Of a DNA stretch of 64,000 nucleotides, positions 53,183 to 62,019 are shown piece after piece. Origin of the DNA: Halorussus caseinilyticus (GTDB lineage Archaea; Halobacteriota; Halobacteria; Halobacteriales; Haladaptataceae); NCBI RefSeq assembly GCF_029338395.1, contig NZ_CP119809.1:1736001-1800000 (forward strand), in the 5' to 3' direction. Both the position numbers and the translations under genes were made by a program. Below the pieces are notes generated by a model, which saw only the letters and a program-made list of their open reading frames with translations, was not told where the DNA came from and did not search any database. Numbering within the stretch: position 1 is the stretch's first letter; each line of letters starts with the position of its first letter.

Positions 53183-53206
53183 GTCGCTGGCGACGTTGCC
53201 AGCGAC
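53183..53206 (-). terminator. Hairpin 3' of tRNA-Thr
   Basis: GTCGCTGGC and GCCAGCGAC pair perfectly (9 bases, 6-base loop) starting 4 bases after the tRNA 3' end. Likely a processing or termination structure. Confidence 0.45.
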
Positions 53207-53210
53207 AGGA

Positions 53211-53284
53211 AGCCAGGGGTGGGATTTGAACCCACGAACTCCCGATTACAAGTCGGGTGCTTGAACCGCCCAAGCTCCCCTGGC
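53211..53284 (-). tRNA. tRNA-Thr (anticodon TGT)
   Basis: Minus strand, 74 bases including the discriminator U. Acceptor GCCAGGG/CCCTGGC, D-arm GCTTGGGCGGTTCAAGC, anticodon stem CCCGA/TCGGG with loop CTTGTAA (U33, TGT, A37), and T-arm GTGGG TTCAAAT CCCAC. No CCA is encoded. Decodes ACA and probably ACG/ACU by wobble. Confidence 0.95.
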
Positions 53285-53303
53285 GCGTACCGTTCCGTTC
53301 TCG

Positions 53304-53786
53304 CTACTCCTTTGTGAGCGTATCGCTTTCGACCGATTTTTCCAGCTCTACTCGGTGGGGAGCGTAGCCGTGGCGTCGGTAGAACCGCCGGGCGTCGCGG
53401 TTGTCGGCCATCATCTCCAGCGCGAGGGTGTCGGCCCCGTCGTCGACCAGTTTCGTCTCGGCGGCCCCGAGCAGTTCCGACCCGACGCCCTCGTCGCGGC
53501 GGTCCGGGACGACGTAGATGTTCTGGACGAACCCGCGAGTCGCGTCCTGTTCGTAGTTGCTCGACTCGACGCCGAAGGTGACGAACCCGACGAGTTCGCC
53601 CGCGTCGTCGCGCGCCACCAGCAGTTCGTCGGAGACGGCGCTCCGGGCGATTGCCTCCCGAATCGTCGCCCGGTTCTCGTCGGCCAGCAGGTGCGACCCG
53701 AACCCGCGCTGGTCGGCGGCGAGTTCGACCCACCGGTCGGCCGCCGCGTCCGCGTCCTCGATACTTCCGAGTTCGACGGAGACCAT
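53304..53786 (-). CDS. GNAT family N-acetyltransferase
   Basis: 160 residues. The acetyl-CoA binding motif A is VQNIYVVPDRRDEGVGSELLGAAE, of the R/Q-x-x-G-x-G/A type (here RRDEGVGS). The C-terminus NRDARRFYRRHGY forms motif B. It acetylates a small molecule or protein N-terminus or side chain; the acceptor is not predicted. It starts one base from the pgk stop, so it is transcribed with pgk. Confidence 0.85.
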   Translation of the reverse strand: MVSVELGSIEDADAAADRWVELAADQRGFGSHLLADENRATIREAIARSAVSDELLVARDDAGELVGFVTFGVESSNYEQDATRGFVQNIYVVPDRRDEGVGSELLGAAETKLVDDGADTLALEMMADNRDARRFYRRHGYAPHRVELEKSVESDTLTKE

Positions 53787-54986
53787 TCAGTCCCTGAGCG
53801 CCTCCACCGCGGGCAGGTCCTCGCCGGTGAGCATGTTGAGCGCCGCGCCGCCGCCCGTACTCACGTGGTCGAATCCCTCGATGTCGAACTTTCGGATGGC
53901 CGCCGCCGTGTCGCCGCCGCCGACGATACTGTACTCGGCGTCCGTGGCAGTCGAGAAGAGTTGGCGGGTACCGCGAGCGAACGTCTCGTCCTCGAAGACG
54001 CCCGCCGGACCGTTGAGAACGACCGTGCCCGAGTCGCGGACGACTTCGGCGTAGGCGTCTACCGTCTCCGTGCCTACGTCCATCGCGGCCTCGCCCTCCC
54101 GCGGGGGAAGGTCGTCTACCGCGACTTCGTGGCGTTCGCCGTCGCGTTCGACCGCTACGTCCACCGGGAGTCGGATGCGGTCGCCGTACTCGGCGAGGAG
54201 GTCGGCCGCCCGGTCGATTTCGTCCCAGTAGCCCTGTTCGTAGACGAAATCGGCGCTGGCGTCGCCGAGGTCGGTCTCGTCGGCCAACAGGAACACGTTA
54301 CCGACGACGCCGGTCGTCAGCACCTCGTCGGCGAGTTCGCGTTCGAGGACGCTCTCGACCACCGCCATCGAGTCGGGAACTTTCGCGCCGCCGATGACGT
54401 AGGTCCGGGGTTCGGGCGTCCCCTCGATGTCGCCAAGAACGTCGAGTTCCCGTTCCATCACGCGGCCCGCGTAGCCCGGAATCCGGGACGGAAAGCCGAC
54501 GATGGAGGGCTGAGACCGGTGGGCCGCGGCGAAGGCGTCGTTGACGTAGGCGTCTAGCGCGGGGACGAGTTTGTCCACGAGTTCGGTCTCACCGGCGCGT
54601 TCGGCCGGGAACTCCATGTACTCCTCGCTGTAGAAGCGGGTGTTCTCCAGCACGACGGCCTCCCCGTCGCCCAAGTTCTCGACGGACCGGCGGGCGTCGG
54701 CGGAGAAGGTGGCGTCGGAGTACTCGACGGGGGCGTCGAGCAGTTCGTCGAGGCGGTTCGCGTGCGGGCGAAGGTTTCTGAACTGGTCGCCGCCGGGACG
54801 ACCTTGGTGGGCGAGGACGGCGACCCGTCCGCCGCGTCCGAGCAGTTCCGAGAGGGTGTCGACGTGGGCGCGCAAGCGGGCGTCGTCGGCGAGTTCCCCG
54901 TCGTCGGTCAGCGGGCTATTGATGTCGATACGCACTCCGAGCGTGGTCCCTTGGACGGCGAGGTCGTCCAGGGTCTCTATCGGCAT
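53787..54986 (-). CDS. pgk: Phosphoglycerate kinase
   Basis: 399 residues. The substrate loop RIDINSPL replaces the usual RVDFNVP, and RPGGDQFRNLRPHANRL gives the 3-phosphoglycerate site, followed by LENTRFYSEE. The nucleotide side has YVIGGAKVPDS and the C-terminal loop IVGGGDTAAAI (the family has GGGDT) and STGGGAALNML. It transfers phosphate between 1,3-bisphosphoglycerate and ADP. The deviation in the N-terminal loop (INSP for FNVP) is seen in several archaeal Pgk proteins. Confidence 0.95.
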   Translation of the reverse strand: MPIETLDDLAVQGTTLGVRIDINSPLTDDGELADDARLRAHVDTLSELLGRGGRVAVLAHQGRPGGDQFRNLRPHANRLDELLDAPVEYSDATFSADARRSVENLGDGEAVVLENTRFYSEEYMEFPAERAGETELVDKLVPALDAYVNDAFAAAHRSQPSIVGFPSRIPGYAGRVMERELDVLGDIEGTPEPRTYVIGGAKVPDSMAVVESVLERELADEVLTTGVVGNVFLLADETDLGDASADFVYEQGYWDEIDRAADLLAEYGDRIRLPVDVAVERDGERHEVAVDDLPPREGEAAMDVGTETVDAYAEVVRDSGTVVLNGPAGVFEDETFARGTRQLFSTATDAEYSIVGGGDTAAAIRKFDIEGFDHVSTGGGAALNMLTGEDLPAVEALRD

Positions 54987-55097
54987 GTACGTGACTCCGA
55001 CAGCCCGAGTGAAATATGTGTCGGGGCAGGCGACAAATACAAATTCGCTTCCGAGTGAACTTTCAGCGCCTCTGTGACGGGTTCACGTTTTGCAAAC

Positions 55098-55107
55098 TTT
55101 TTTATAC
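55098..55107 (+). promoter_or_regulatory. TATA box of the first binding-protein gene
   Basis: TTTTTTATAC, about 26-35 bases before the ATG at 55133, spacing of a leaderless transcript. Confidence 0.55.
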
Positions 55108-55132
55108 CCGGTGTGAGACCTTCTGATAGACT

Positions 55133-56398
55133 ATGACAGGCACGGAAAAGTCGCGGCGTGCGTATCTACAGACGACGGCGGCACTCGGTGCCGCCGGTCT
55201 CACCGGTCTCTCCGGATGTATCGGTAGCATCTCCGGTGGTAGCGGCGGGAGCGACGACCCCATCCAGATGGGTTCGATTTTGCCGATTACGGGGGCACTG
55301 AGCGCCTACGGTAACGGAATGCAGGAAGCGGTCAACCTCGCTAAAAAGCACATCAACGACGCGGGTGGTCCCCTCGGGCGCACGGTGAAAGTACACAACA
55401 AGGACAGCGAGACCAAACCGAGCAAGGCCTCCCAGAAGTACAAGTCGCTGGTCAACGAGCAAGGCATCGTCGGGTTCGTCGGGGCGGCGTCCAGTGGGGT
55501 GTCGGTCCCGCTCGCTAAGAACGTCGCGTCCGACGGCGTGATGCAGGTGAGCAACGCCAGCACCACTCCGGCGCTCGCCGAAATCGGCTACGAGGGCGAC
55601 ACGAAGTACTTCGGGCGGACCGCGCCCAACGACGGCCAACAGGGTATCGTGATGGGCCGCATCATGAACGAGGACGACTACATCGGCGCGGACAAGGCCG
55701 CGTTCCTCCACGTCGCCAACGCCTACGGCGAAGGACTGGCGAAGAAGGCGAAAGCCGCCTTCGACGGCGAGACGGTGGCGATGGTGCCCTACGACAAGAA
55801 GTCCTCGGACTACACTTCGACGCTCGACAAACTCTTCGAGAACGACCCCGACGCCGTGGGATTCGTCGGCTATCCCGGTAACGGGAAGACAATCCTCAAG
55901 CAGTGGGACAACGGCGGTTACGGCGGCGAGTGGGTTCTCAGCGAAGGTCTGAACGACAAAGGCTTCTTCGAGAATCTCAAGGAAATCACCGACGGGATGT
56001 ACCTCGCGTCCCCCAGTCCCGAGTCCACCAAGAGCGCCGATACGTTCGACGGCGAGATGGGCGACCAATCGGGGACGCTGTTCGCACCGCACGCCTACGA
56101 CGGACTCTTCTTGCAGGCGCTCGCAATCCACAAGGCCGGGGAAGCGACCGGCGAGGCCATCGCCAAGAACTTCCAGTCGGTGTCCCGCGACGGAACGAAG
56201 GTGTACGCGGGCGAGTTCCAGAAGGCCAAGGACTTGCTCGACGACGGCGAGAGCATCAACTATCAGGGCGCGTCGAGTCCGGTGGACATGAACGAGTCGC
56301 TCGAACCGCTCAACCGGTTCGCCATCATGCAGGTCCAAAGTGCCAAGCGGAAAGAACTAGAGACCATTCCGCGGACGTACTTCGAGGGGAAACTGTAA
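55133..56398 (+). CDS. ABC transporter substrate-binding protein, branched-chain amino acid/amide type (lipoprotein)
   Basis: 421 residues. The signal is twin-arginine-like (KSRRAYLQTTAALGAAGL) and ends in a lipobox LSGC, with the lipid-carrying Cys at 29. The mature fold is the periplasmic binding protein type I of LivJ, with SILPITGALSAYGNGMQEAVNLA, GFVGAASSGVSVPLAKN and NGGYGGEWVLSEGLND. It carries amino acids or amides to the permease encoded further right (58.3-63.5 kb). Its paralogue follows after 170 bases; they share most motifs. Confidence 0.9.
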   Translation: MTGTEKSRRAYLQTTAALGAAGLTGLSGCIGSISGGSGGSDDPIQMGSILPITGALSAYGNGMQEAVNLAKKHINDAGGPLGRTVKVHNKDSETKPSKASQKYKSLVNEQGIVGFVGAASSGVSVPLAKNVASDGVMQVSNASTTPALAEIGYEGDTKYFGRTAPNDGQQGIVMGRIMNEDDYIGADKAAFLHVANAYGEGLAKKAKAAFDGETVAMVPYDKKSSDYTSTLDKLFENDPDAVGFVGYPGNGKTILKQWDNGGYGGEWVLSEGLNDKGFFENLKEITDGMYLASPSPESTKSADTFDGEMGDQSGTLFAPHAYDGLFLQALAIHKAGEATGEAIAKNFQSVSRDGTKVYAGEFQKAKDLLDDGESINYQGASSPVDMNESLEPLNRFAIMQVQSAKRKELETIPRTYFEGKL

Positions 56399-56534
56399 GC
56401 TACCGACAACGAGGGTGACGCTCCCGTCGGCACTCTCACGTCGCTCGAACCACGCGCAAACGCGGCTTTCTTCCGGGTCGCCTCTCGAATTTCGTTGAAC
56501 TATCCTGTCGCCTCACGGGAATCATACACAATTG

Positions 56535-56541
56535 TTTATTA
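56535..56541 (+). promoter_or_regulatory. TATA box of the second binding-protein gene
   Basis: TTTATTA, 27-33 bases before the ATG at 56568; each of the two binding-protein genes thus has its own promoter. Confidence 0.5.
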
Positions 56542-56567
56542 CTGTCGCGTTGTGTGATACGACGGAG

Positions 56568-57896
56568 ATGTCAGAGAAATATCGAACGACGCGACGGACG
56601 TATCTGAAGGGCGCGACGGCCGCGGGGGTGGCCGGGTTGACCGGACTGTCGGCGTCCGCGGGGGCGGCGCAGGGCGGACCCATCTCGATGGGGTCGATTC
56701 TGCCAATCACGGGGAACCTGAGCGCGTACGGGAGCGGGATGCAGAGAGCGGTCAACGTCGCCGTCCAAGACGTGAACGACGCGGGCGGGCCGCTGGGTCG
56801 GCAAATCAACATGTCCAACACCGACAGCCAGACCCAACCGTCTCGGGCCATCCAGCAGTACAACTCGCTGGTCAACGAGCAGAACATCATCGGGTTCGTC
56901 GGGGCGGCGTCGAGCGGCGTCTCGGTACCGCTCGCCCAGAACGTCGCCGCCGACCGAGTGATGCAGATGAGCAACGCCAGCACGTCGCCCGCGCTGGCCG
57001 AAATCGGCTACAACGAAGACCAGAGCATCAAGTACTTCGGCCGGACCGCGCCCAACGACGCCCAACAGGGCATCGTGATGGGCCGCATCCTGAACGACGA
57101 CCAGTACATCGGCGCGGACAGGGCGGCGTTCCTCTTCGTGGACAACCCCTACGGACAGGGCTTGGCCGAGAAAGCCCGCGCGCAGTTCCAAGGCGAGACG
57201 GTCGGGATGGTGGGCTACAGCCAACGGGCCAGCGACTACACCTCGACGCTCGACTCGCTGTTCCAGAACAATCCCGACGCCATCGGATTCATCGGCTACC
57301 CCGGCAACGGTCGGACCATCCTCAACCAGTGGAACAACGGCGGCTACGGCGGCGAGTGGGTCCTCAGCGAGGGACTGAACTCTTCGGACTTCCTGAGCAG
57401 TCTGAGCAACATCACGTCGGGGATGTACCTCGCCTCGCCGAACCCCGAGCAGACGCCGGGCCGGACCGCGTTCGAGGAGAAGATGGGCGACCAAGCCGGG
57501 ACGCTGTTCGCGCCCCACGCCTACGACGGACTCTTCCTGCAAGCACTCGCTATACAGGCCGCGGGCGAGGCCACCGGGACGGCAATCGCCCAGAACATCC
57601 GGTCGGTCTCGCGGCCCGAGGAGGGCGCGAGCCAACAGACCGCGACGACCGCCGCGGACGGCGTCGATGGCGGCGGCGGTCAGCAGGCCGCCACCGTCAC
57701 GGTCGGGGAGTTCCAGAAGGCCAAGGACCTGCTGTCGAACGGCGAGGACATCAACTATCAGGGCGCGTCGAGTCCGGTCAACCTCAACGAGTCGCTGGAA
57801 CCGCTGAACCAGTTCGCCATCCTGCAGGTGGCCGACGACGGTTCGACCGAGACGCTGGAGACGATTCCGCGGAGTTTCTTCCGCGGTAAACTGTAA
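56568..57896 (+). CDS. ABC transporter substrate-binding protein, branched-chain amino acid/amide type (no lipobox)
   Basis: 442 residues from MSEKYRTTRRTYLKGATAAG. The Tat signal RRTYLKG is followed by GLTGLSASAGAAQGG; there is no Cys at the lipobox position where the paralogue has LSGC. Motifs follow the first gene closely (SILPITGNLSAYGSGMQRAV, GFVGAASSGVSVPLAQN, NGGYGGEWVLSEGLNSS). A Gly/Gln/Thr-rich insertion of about 30 residues (TATTAADGVDGGGGQQAATV) is in the C-terminal third. It may bind a different ligand; without an anchor it could be released or held by the S-layer. Confidence 0.88.
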   Translation: MSEKYRTTRRTYLKGATAAGVAGLTGLSASAGAAQGGPISMGSILPITGNLSAYGSGMQRAVNVAVQDVNDAGGPLGRQINMSNTDSQTQPSRAIQQYNSLVNEQNIIGFVGAASSGVSVPLAQNVAADRVMQMSNASTSPALAEIGYNEDQSIKYFGRTAPNDAQQGIVMGRILNDDQYIGADRAAFLFVDNPYGQGLAEKARAQFQGETVGMVGYSQRASDYTSTLDSLFQNNPDAIGFIGYPGNGRTILNQWNNGGYGGEWVLSEGLNSSDFLSSLSNITSGMYLASPNPEQTPGRTAFEEKMGDQAGTLFAPHAYDGLFLQALAIQAAGEATGTAIAQNIRSVSRPEEGASQQTATTAADGVDGGGGQQAATVTVGEFQKAKDLLSNGEDINYQGASSPVNLNESLEPLNQFAILQVADDGSTETLETIPRSFFRGKL

Positions 57897-58339
57897 GCGA
57901 GCGGCGGCGAATCCGAACCACCTTTTTGAGGGTCGCAGGCGACCACGGGAAGACGGCCGGGAGAACTATCTTTGTTTTCTTGAGCAACTTTTCGATTTCT
58001 CAAACAAAGCTAAGCATTTCTCCGGGCGCGAACGTCCGACCGGGCGCGTCGCGGGAGGACCGACGCGAGGGTTCAAGTACGAGGACGGGACGAACTCGGC
58101 GCGGACGCCTCGCGCGGTTCCGGGCGCGGGCGGCGCGCGGGCACTACCCGCGCGCCGCGGAACCGCCAGTCCGACTACCCCGAGAGGGCTGAGCCAACTC
58201 CACGGTCCGCGACCGACCGCGAGCGAGGAGCGACGCGACGAGCGAGCGGCCTTTTTGGTCCAGATTTTTCGGGGAGTGGTGTCCGCAACGACCGAGCGAA
58301 GCGAGGGCGTGAGGACGCCCGACGAGAAAAAAGTGGTCT
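57897..58339. other. Gene-free spacer between the binding-protein and permease genes
   Basis: 443 bases, with no gene. It includes the AT-rich TTTTCTTGAGCAACTTTTCG patch near 57971, and GC-rich words (GGGCGCGTCGCGGGAGGACC...). It is the region where the + and minus genes converge, so a terminator is expected; T-runs at 58253-58257 and 58265-58270 on the + strand and an A-run at 58326-58331 (T-run for the minus strand) are candidates. Confidence 0.45.
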
Positions 58340-59089
58340 CTAGTCGTCCGTCGCGGTCTCACCGGTTTCGCCGGTTTCGCCGCCGCCACCGCCGAGGTAG
58401 AGTTCCGTCACCTCGTCGTTGTCGAGCAGGGCGTCACCGGTGTCCTCGAAGCGGTTCTCGCCCATCTCCAGCACGTAGCCCCGGTCGGAGTTCCGCAGGG
58501 CCTTGCGCGCGTTCTGCTCGACCATCAGGATGGCCGTGCCCGACTCGTTGATTTCGATTATCTTCTCGAACACCTCGTCCACGAGGTCCGGCGCGAGACC
58601 CGCGCTCGGTTCGTCCACCAGCATCAGGTCCGGGTCCACCATCAGGCCCCGGCCCATGGCGAGCATCTGCTGTTGGCCGCCGGACATCGTTCCGGCCTTC
58701 TGGTTCTGGCGCTCTTCCAGAATCGGGAAGCGGTCGAACACCTCCTGTAGGGCGTCCTCGGGCATCGAGTCGAGGATGTACGCGCCCATCTCCAGATTCT
58801 CCCGGACGGTGAGGTTCGGGAAGACGTTCTCGACCTGCGGGACGTAACACATCCCCTCGCGGGTGATTTCGTCCGGGCGGAGGTCGGTGATGTCCGCGCC
58901 GTCGAAGTTCACCGACCCGTCCCAGCAGTCGATGAGACCGAACACGGCCTTCATGAACGTCGATTTCCCGGCACCGTTCGGCCCGATGATGCAGACGATT
59001 TCGTCGTCCGCCACGTCCATCGAGACGCCGTGGAGGATTTGGGCGTCGCCGTACCCCGACACGATGTCGCGGGCTTCGAGTAGCGCCAC
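58340..59089 (-). CDS. livF: ABC transporter ATPase LivF-type
   Basis: 249 residues. Walker A GPNGAGKST, the Q-loop (YVPQVENVFPNLT), the signature MSGGQQQMLAMGRGL and Walker B LMLVDEPSAGL are all intact. A low-complexity tail GGGGGETGETGETATDD ends the protein; in DNA it is a 9-base tandem (GGTTTCGCC on the minus-complement). It powers the permease with LivG. It is the last gene of the transporter operon, 2 bases after livG. Confidence 0.93.
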   Translation of the reverse strand: MALLEARDIVSGYGDAQILHGVSMDVADDEIVCIIGPNGAGKSTFMKAVFGLIDCWDGSVNFDGADITDLRPDEITREGMCYVPQVENVFPNLTVRENLEMGAYILDSMPEDALQEVFDRFPILEERQNQKAGTMSGGQQQMLAMGRGLMVDPDLMLVDEPSAGLAPDLVDEVFEKIIEINESGTAILMVEQNARKALRNSDRGYVLEMGENRFEDTGDALLDNDEVTELYLGGGGGETGETGETATDD

Positions 59090-59091
59090 GA

Positions 59092-60096
59092 TTATCCCCC
59101 CAAGTAGGCGTCCACAACTCGCTGGTCGTTCTGTACCTCTTCGGGCGTGCCTTGCATGAGTTTCTTTCCTTGGTCCATGACGATGATGGTGTCCGAGAGG
59201 TTCATGATGACCTCCATGTCGTGTTCGACGATGCAGAACGTGTAGCCCTGCTCTCGCAGACTCTCGATTCGCTCCAACAGCTTTTCGGTCAGTGCGGGGT
59301 TGACCCCGGCGACGGGTTCGTCCAGCAGGATGAGGTCCGGGTCGGTCATCAGCACGCGACCCAACTCCAGCAGTTTGCGCTGACCGCCCGAGAGATTGCC
59401 CGCGTACTCGTTGGTGAGGTGGTCGATTTCGAGGAATTCGAGCATCTCCAGCGCGCGCTCGCGGACCCCCTGCTCCTCGTCGGCGACCGCGCTACGGCGA
59501 AGCCACGCGTTGGTGAGACTCTCGCCGCGCTGGTCTTGGGGCGCGAGCATCAGGTTCTCCAGCACTGTCAGTCCCTGCAACTCGCGGGTGAGTTGGAACG
59601 TCCGGGAGAGACCTTCTTGGGAGACCCGGAACGGCCGCTTGTTCTTCACGTCGAGGTAGTCGTTCTTGACCTTCTCCTCGGCCTGATAGACGCCAGCGCC
59701 GATACCCGCGCCGACGAGCGCCGCGCCACCGGTCGCGAGCGTCGATACCCCCGCCGACGCCGCCGCCGCGAGACCGACGCCGCCGAAGGTCATCCCCGAC
59801 GCGCTCATCCAGATGCCCTGCTCGGTGTCGCTCGGGCGCATGATGTCCTGCAAGTCGGTGCCGCGATACCGGACTTCTCCGCCGTCGGGTTCGTAGAACC
59901 CGCTGATGAGGTTGAACGTCGTGGTCTTCCCGGCACCGTTCGGGCCGATGAGACCCGTGACGGTACCCTCTTCGACCTCGAACGTCGCGCCATCGACGGC
60001 CGTGATGCCGCCGAACGTCTTTCGCAGGCCGTCTACTTCGAGTATCGCTTCGCCGGTTCCGTGAGTCTCGTGTTCGGATTCGACTGTCTCGCTCAT
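59092..60096 (-). CDS. livG: ABC transporter ATPase LivG-type with hydrophobic insertion
   Basis: 334 residues from MSETVESEHETHGTGEAILE. Walker A is GPNGAGKTT (51-59), the Q-loop RTFQLTREL (165-173), the signature LSGGQRKLLELGR and Walker B LILLDEPVAGV. Between residues about 92 and 158, where LivG proteins have only a short stretch, there is an insertion of about 65 residues. It contains a glycine/alanine-rich hydrophobic span (MTFGGVGLAAAASAGVSTLATGGAALVGAGIGAG) and then a charged helix (AEEKVKNDYLDVKNKRPF). The family is usually about 255 residues. The insertion may touch the membrane. The start overlaps the livM stop by four bases. Confidence 0.9.
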   Translation of the reverse strand: MSETVESEHETHGTGEAILEVDGLRKTFGGITAVDGATFEVEEGTVTGLIGPNGAGKTTTFNLISGFYEPDGGEVRYRGTDLQDIMRPSDTEQGIWMSASGMTFGGVGLAAAASAGVSTLATGGAALVGAGIGAGVYQAEEKVKNDYLDVKNKRPFRVSQEGLSRTFQLTRELQGLTVLENLMLAPQDQRGESLTNAWLRRSAVADEEQGVRERALEMLEFLEIDHLTNEYAGNLSGGQRKLLELGRVLMTDPDLILLDEPVAGVNPALTEKLLERIESLREQGYTFCIVEHDMEVIMNLSDTIIVMDQGKKLMQGTPEEVQNDQRVVDAYLGG

Positions 60097-62018
60097 TCTT
60101 CTGCCACCTCCGCGACCGTTCGTTTCTCGCCCCACAGCCCTTCGGGGCGGTAGTAGAGGATGACGATAAGGAGCGCGCCGATGAACGCGAGGCGGAGCGC
60201 CTGCACCGACGACCGGGCCGCCGTTGGGAAGAATGCCGCGATGTCGGCAGTCGCCTTCTGGAACGCCCAGTAGATGGTCGCGCCCAGAATCATCCCCTTG
60301 TTGTTGGCGGTACCGCCGATGATGAGCGCGAGGAACGCGATGAACGTCACCCGCGGCGCGAACATCGTGTGGACCAGACTCTGGAAGTAGATGGCGGTCA
60401 GGCCACCGGCGAATCCGGCCAGCGCCGACCCGAGCATCATGCTCTGGACCTTGTAGGCGAACGTGTTCTTCCCGAGGGAAGTCGCCACGTCCTCGTCCTC
60501 TCGGATGGCCTTCAGCACCCGGCCGAACGGCGACTCGACCGTAATCTCCGAGAGGTAGTAGAGCATGCCGAGCGAGGCGAGGGTCAACACCAGCAGGAAC
60601 CGCGAGTAGTCGAACTCTGCGGTCCCGGCTTGGAACTTCATCAGCCACAGCAGGTTCTGGACGGTGTTGTTCACCGCCGCACCGACCCCGGCGCGCTGGA
60701 ACGGGACGATGTTCGCCATCACGAAGTACCGGATGACGAACAGCCAAATCGCGCCGACGCCGACGATGCGGACGAACTCCACGCCCGACCCGAACCGTCC
60801 CCAGTTCGACCCGAGGTAGTAGACGCCGTAGAGGAACGCCGCGAGCAGACCCATCGTGACGAACAGGCCGATACTGCTCATCGCGTCGCCCGACCCGCCG
60901 CCGAGGACGATGAGCGGGGCGAAACACGCGACGAACACGATTGCGAGACCGAGCGCGATGGCGAAGTCGCGCCCCGAGAGGTCGCTGTACCGGCGGGCGA
61001 CCGCGACGGCACCGAACACCCACACGAACAGCGACATCGCCGCGAGGAAGACGAACGCGACCATCGGCGAGTCGCCCGCGACGAACGCGGCTCCGAAGGC
61101 GGCGGCCGCGACGACTGCCCCGGCCATCGGCGCGTACCGACGGTTCGCGCCGTAGAATCCCGCGGTGACGCCCGCGAAGACGACGACGCCGAACAACCAA
61201 TTCAGACTCACGCCGAAGACGGTCCACCACTCGAACGCCTGCCACGCGACGGCACCGGCGGCCAGACCGAACAGCGCACCCGCACCGAGCAAGAGGCGCT
61301 GTTCGGACTCGCTGGTCTCCATGCGCGAGCGTCGAGCCGCGACGTAGCCGACGCCGAGCGTCGTCAGCGCGAGTAGGCCGTCTACGACCCACCCGCCGAT
61401 GCCGGGCGTATCCGAGATAGTTCGGCCCGCGGTGACGCCGCCGTCGGTCCGGTTCGCTTTTCCGCCGTCCGTGGCCATCTCGCCTCCGCGCTCGGTGCCC
61501 ACCTGCGCGAGCAGGTAGGTCGCCACCGTCCAGAGGACGAGGACGACGAACCCGAGGAGCGCCGCGGCCGCGAGTGTGTCACCGGGGAGCGGGAAGTGTT
61601 CGCGGAACGGTTGGCTGAACCCGCGGAGCGACCCCGGCCCGTTCGCCAGCCAGCCTTCCGACTGGACGACGCGCTTGAGGATGACCGAGATTCCCAACAC
61701 CGCGATTGCGAGGTAGTCCTCTCGGAGACGTATCGCCGGGAGCGCGACCAACATGCCGAGCAACCCGGCCACAAGCGTCCCGACGGCGATTGCCGGGAGC
61801 CACGGCCAGTTCCACCCGAGGATGTACGTGGCGAACTGCTGTTCGCTGGCGGGTGGTAAGACCAGCAACGCAGTGACGTACGCACCGACCAGATAGAACG
61901 CCACGTGACCGATGTCGAGCAGGCCGGTGTAGCCGAACTTGATGTTCAGTCCGAGCGCGAGTATCGCGTAGATACCCACGATGATGCCGAGCGATACGAG
62001 GCTGGATGATAGTGCCAT
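60093..62018 (-). CDS. livM: ABC transporter permease LivM-type, enlarged
   Basis: 641 residues from MALSSSLVSLGIIVGIYAIL; the longer frame to 62132 is rejected. The usual size is 300-430. The start (LGLNIKFGYTGLLDIGHVAFYLVGAY, GIRLREDYLAIAVLGISVILKR in the form PAIRLREDYLAIAV) and the end (SPFGRVLKAIREDEDVATSLGKNTFAYKVQ, the EAA-like loop, then FVGALLIVILYYRPEGL in the form LAFIGALLIVILYYRPEG) fit LivM. Between them, at about 175-450, lies a large insertion with a Gly/Thr-rich linker and seven or eight extra hydrophobic helices. The permease forms the channel with LivH. Confidence 0.88.
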   Translation of the reverse strand: MALSSSLVSLGIIVGIYAILALGLNIKFGYTGLLDIGHVAFYLVGAYVTALLVLPPASEQQFATYILGWNWPWLPAIAVGTLVAGLLGMLVALPAIRLREDYLAIAVLGISVILKRVVQSEGWLANGPGSLRGFSQPFREHFPLPGDTLAAAALLGFVVLVLWTVATYLLAQVGTERGGEMATDGGKANRTDGGVTAGRTISDTPGIGGWVVDGLLALTTLGVGYVAARRSRMETSESEQRLLLGAGALFGLAAGAVAWQAFEWWTVFGVSLNWLFGVVVFAGVTAGFYGANRRYAPMAGAVVAAAAFGAAFVAGDSPMVAFVFLAAMSLFVWVFGAVAVARRYSDLSGRDFAIALGLAIVFVACFAPLIVLGGGSGDAMSSIGLFVTMGLLAAFLYGVYYLGSNWGRFGSGVEFVRIVGVGAIWLFVIRYFVMANIVPFQRAGVGAAVNNTVQNLLWLMKFQAGTAEFDYSRFLLVLTLASLGMLYYLSEITVESPFGRVLKAIREDEDVATSLGKNTFAYKVQSMMLGSALAGFAGGLTAIYFQSLVHTMFAPRVTFIAFLALIIGGTANNKGMILGATIYWAFQKATADIAAFFPTAARSSVQALRLAFIGALLIVILYYRPEGLWGEKRTVAEVAEE

Positions 62019-62019
62019 G

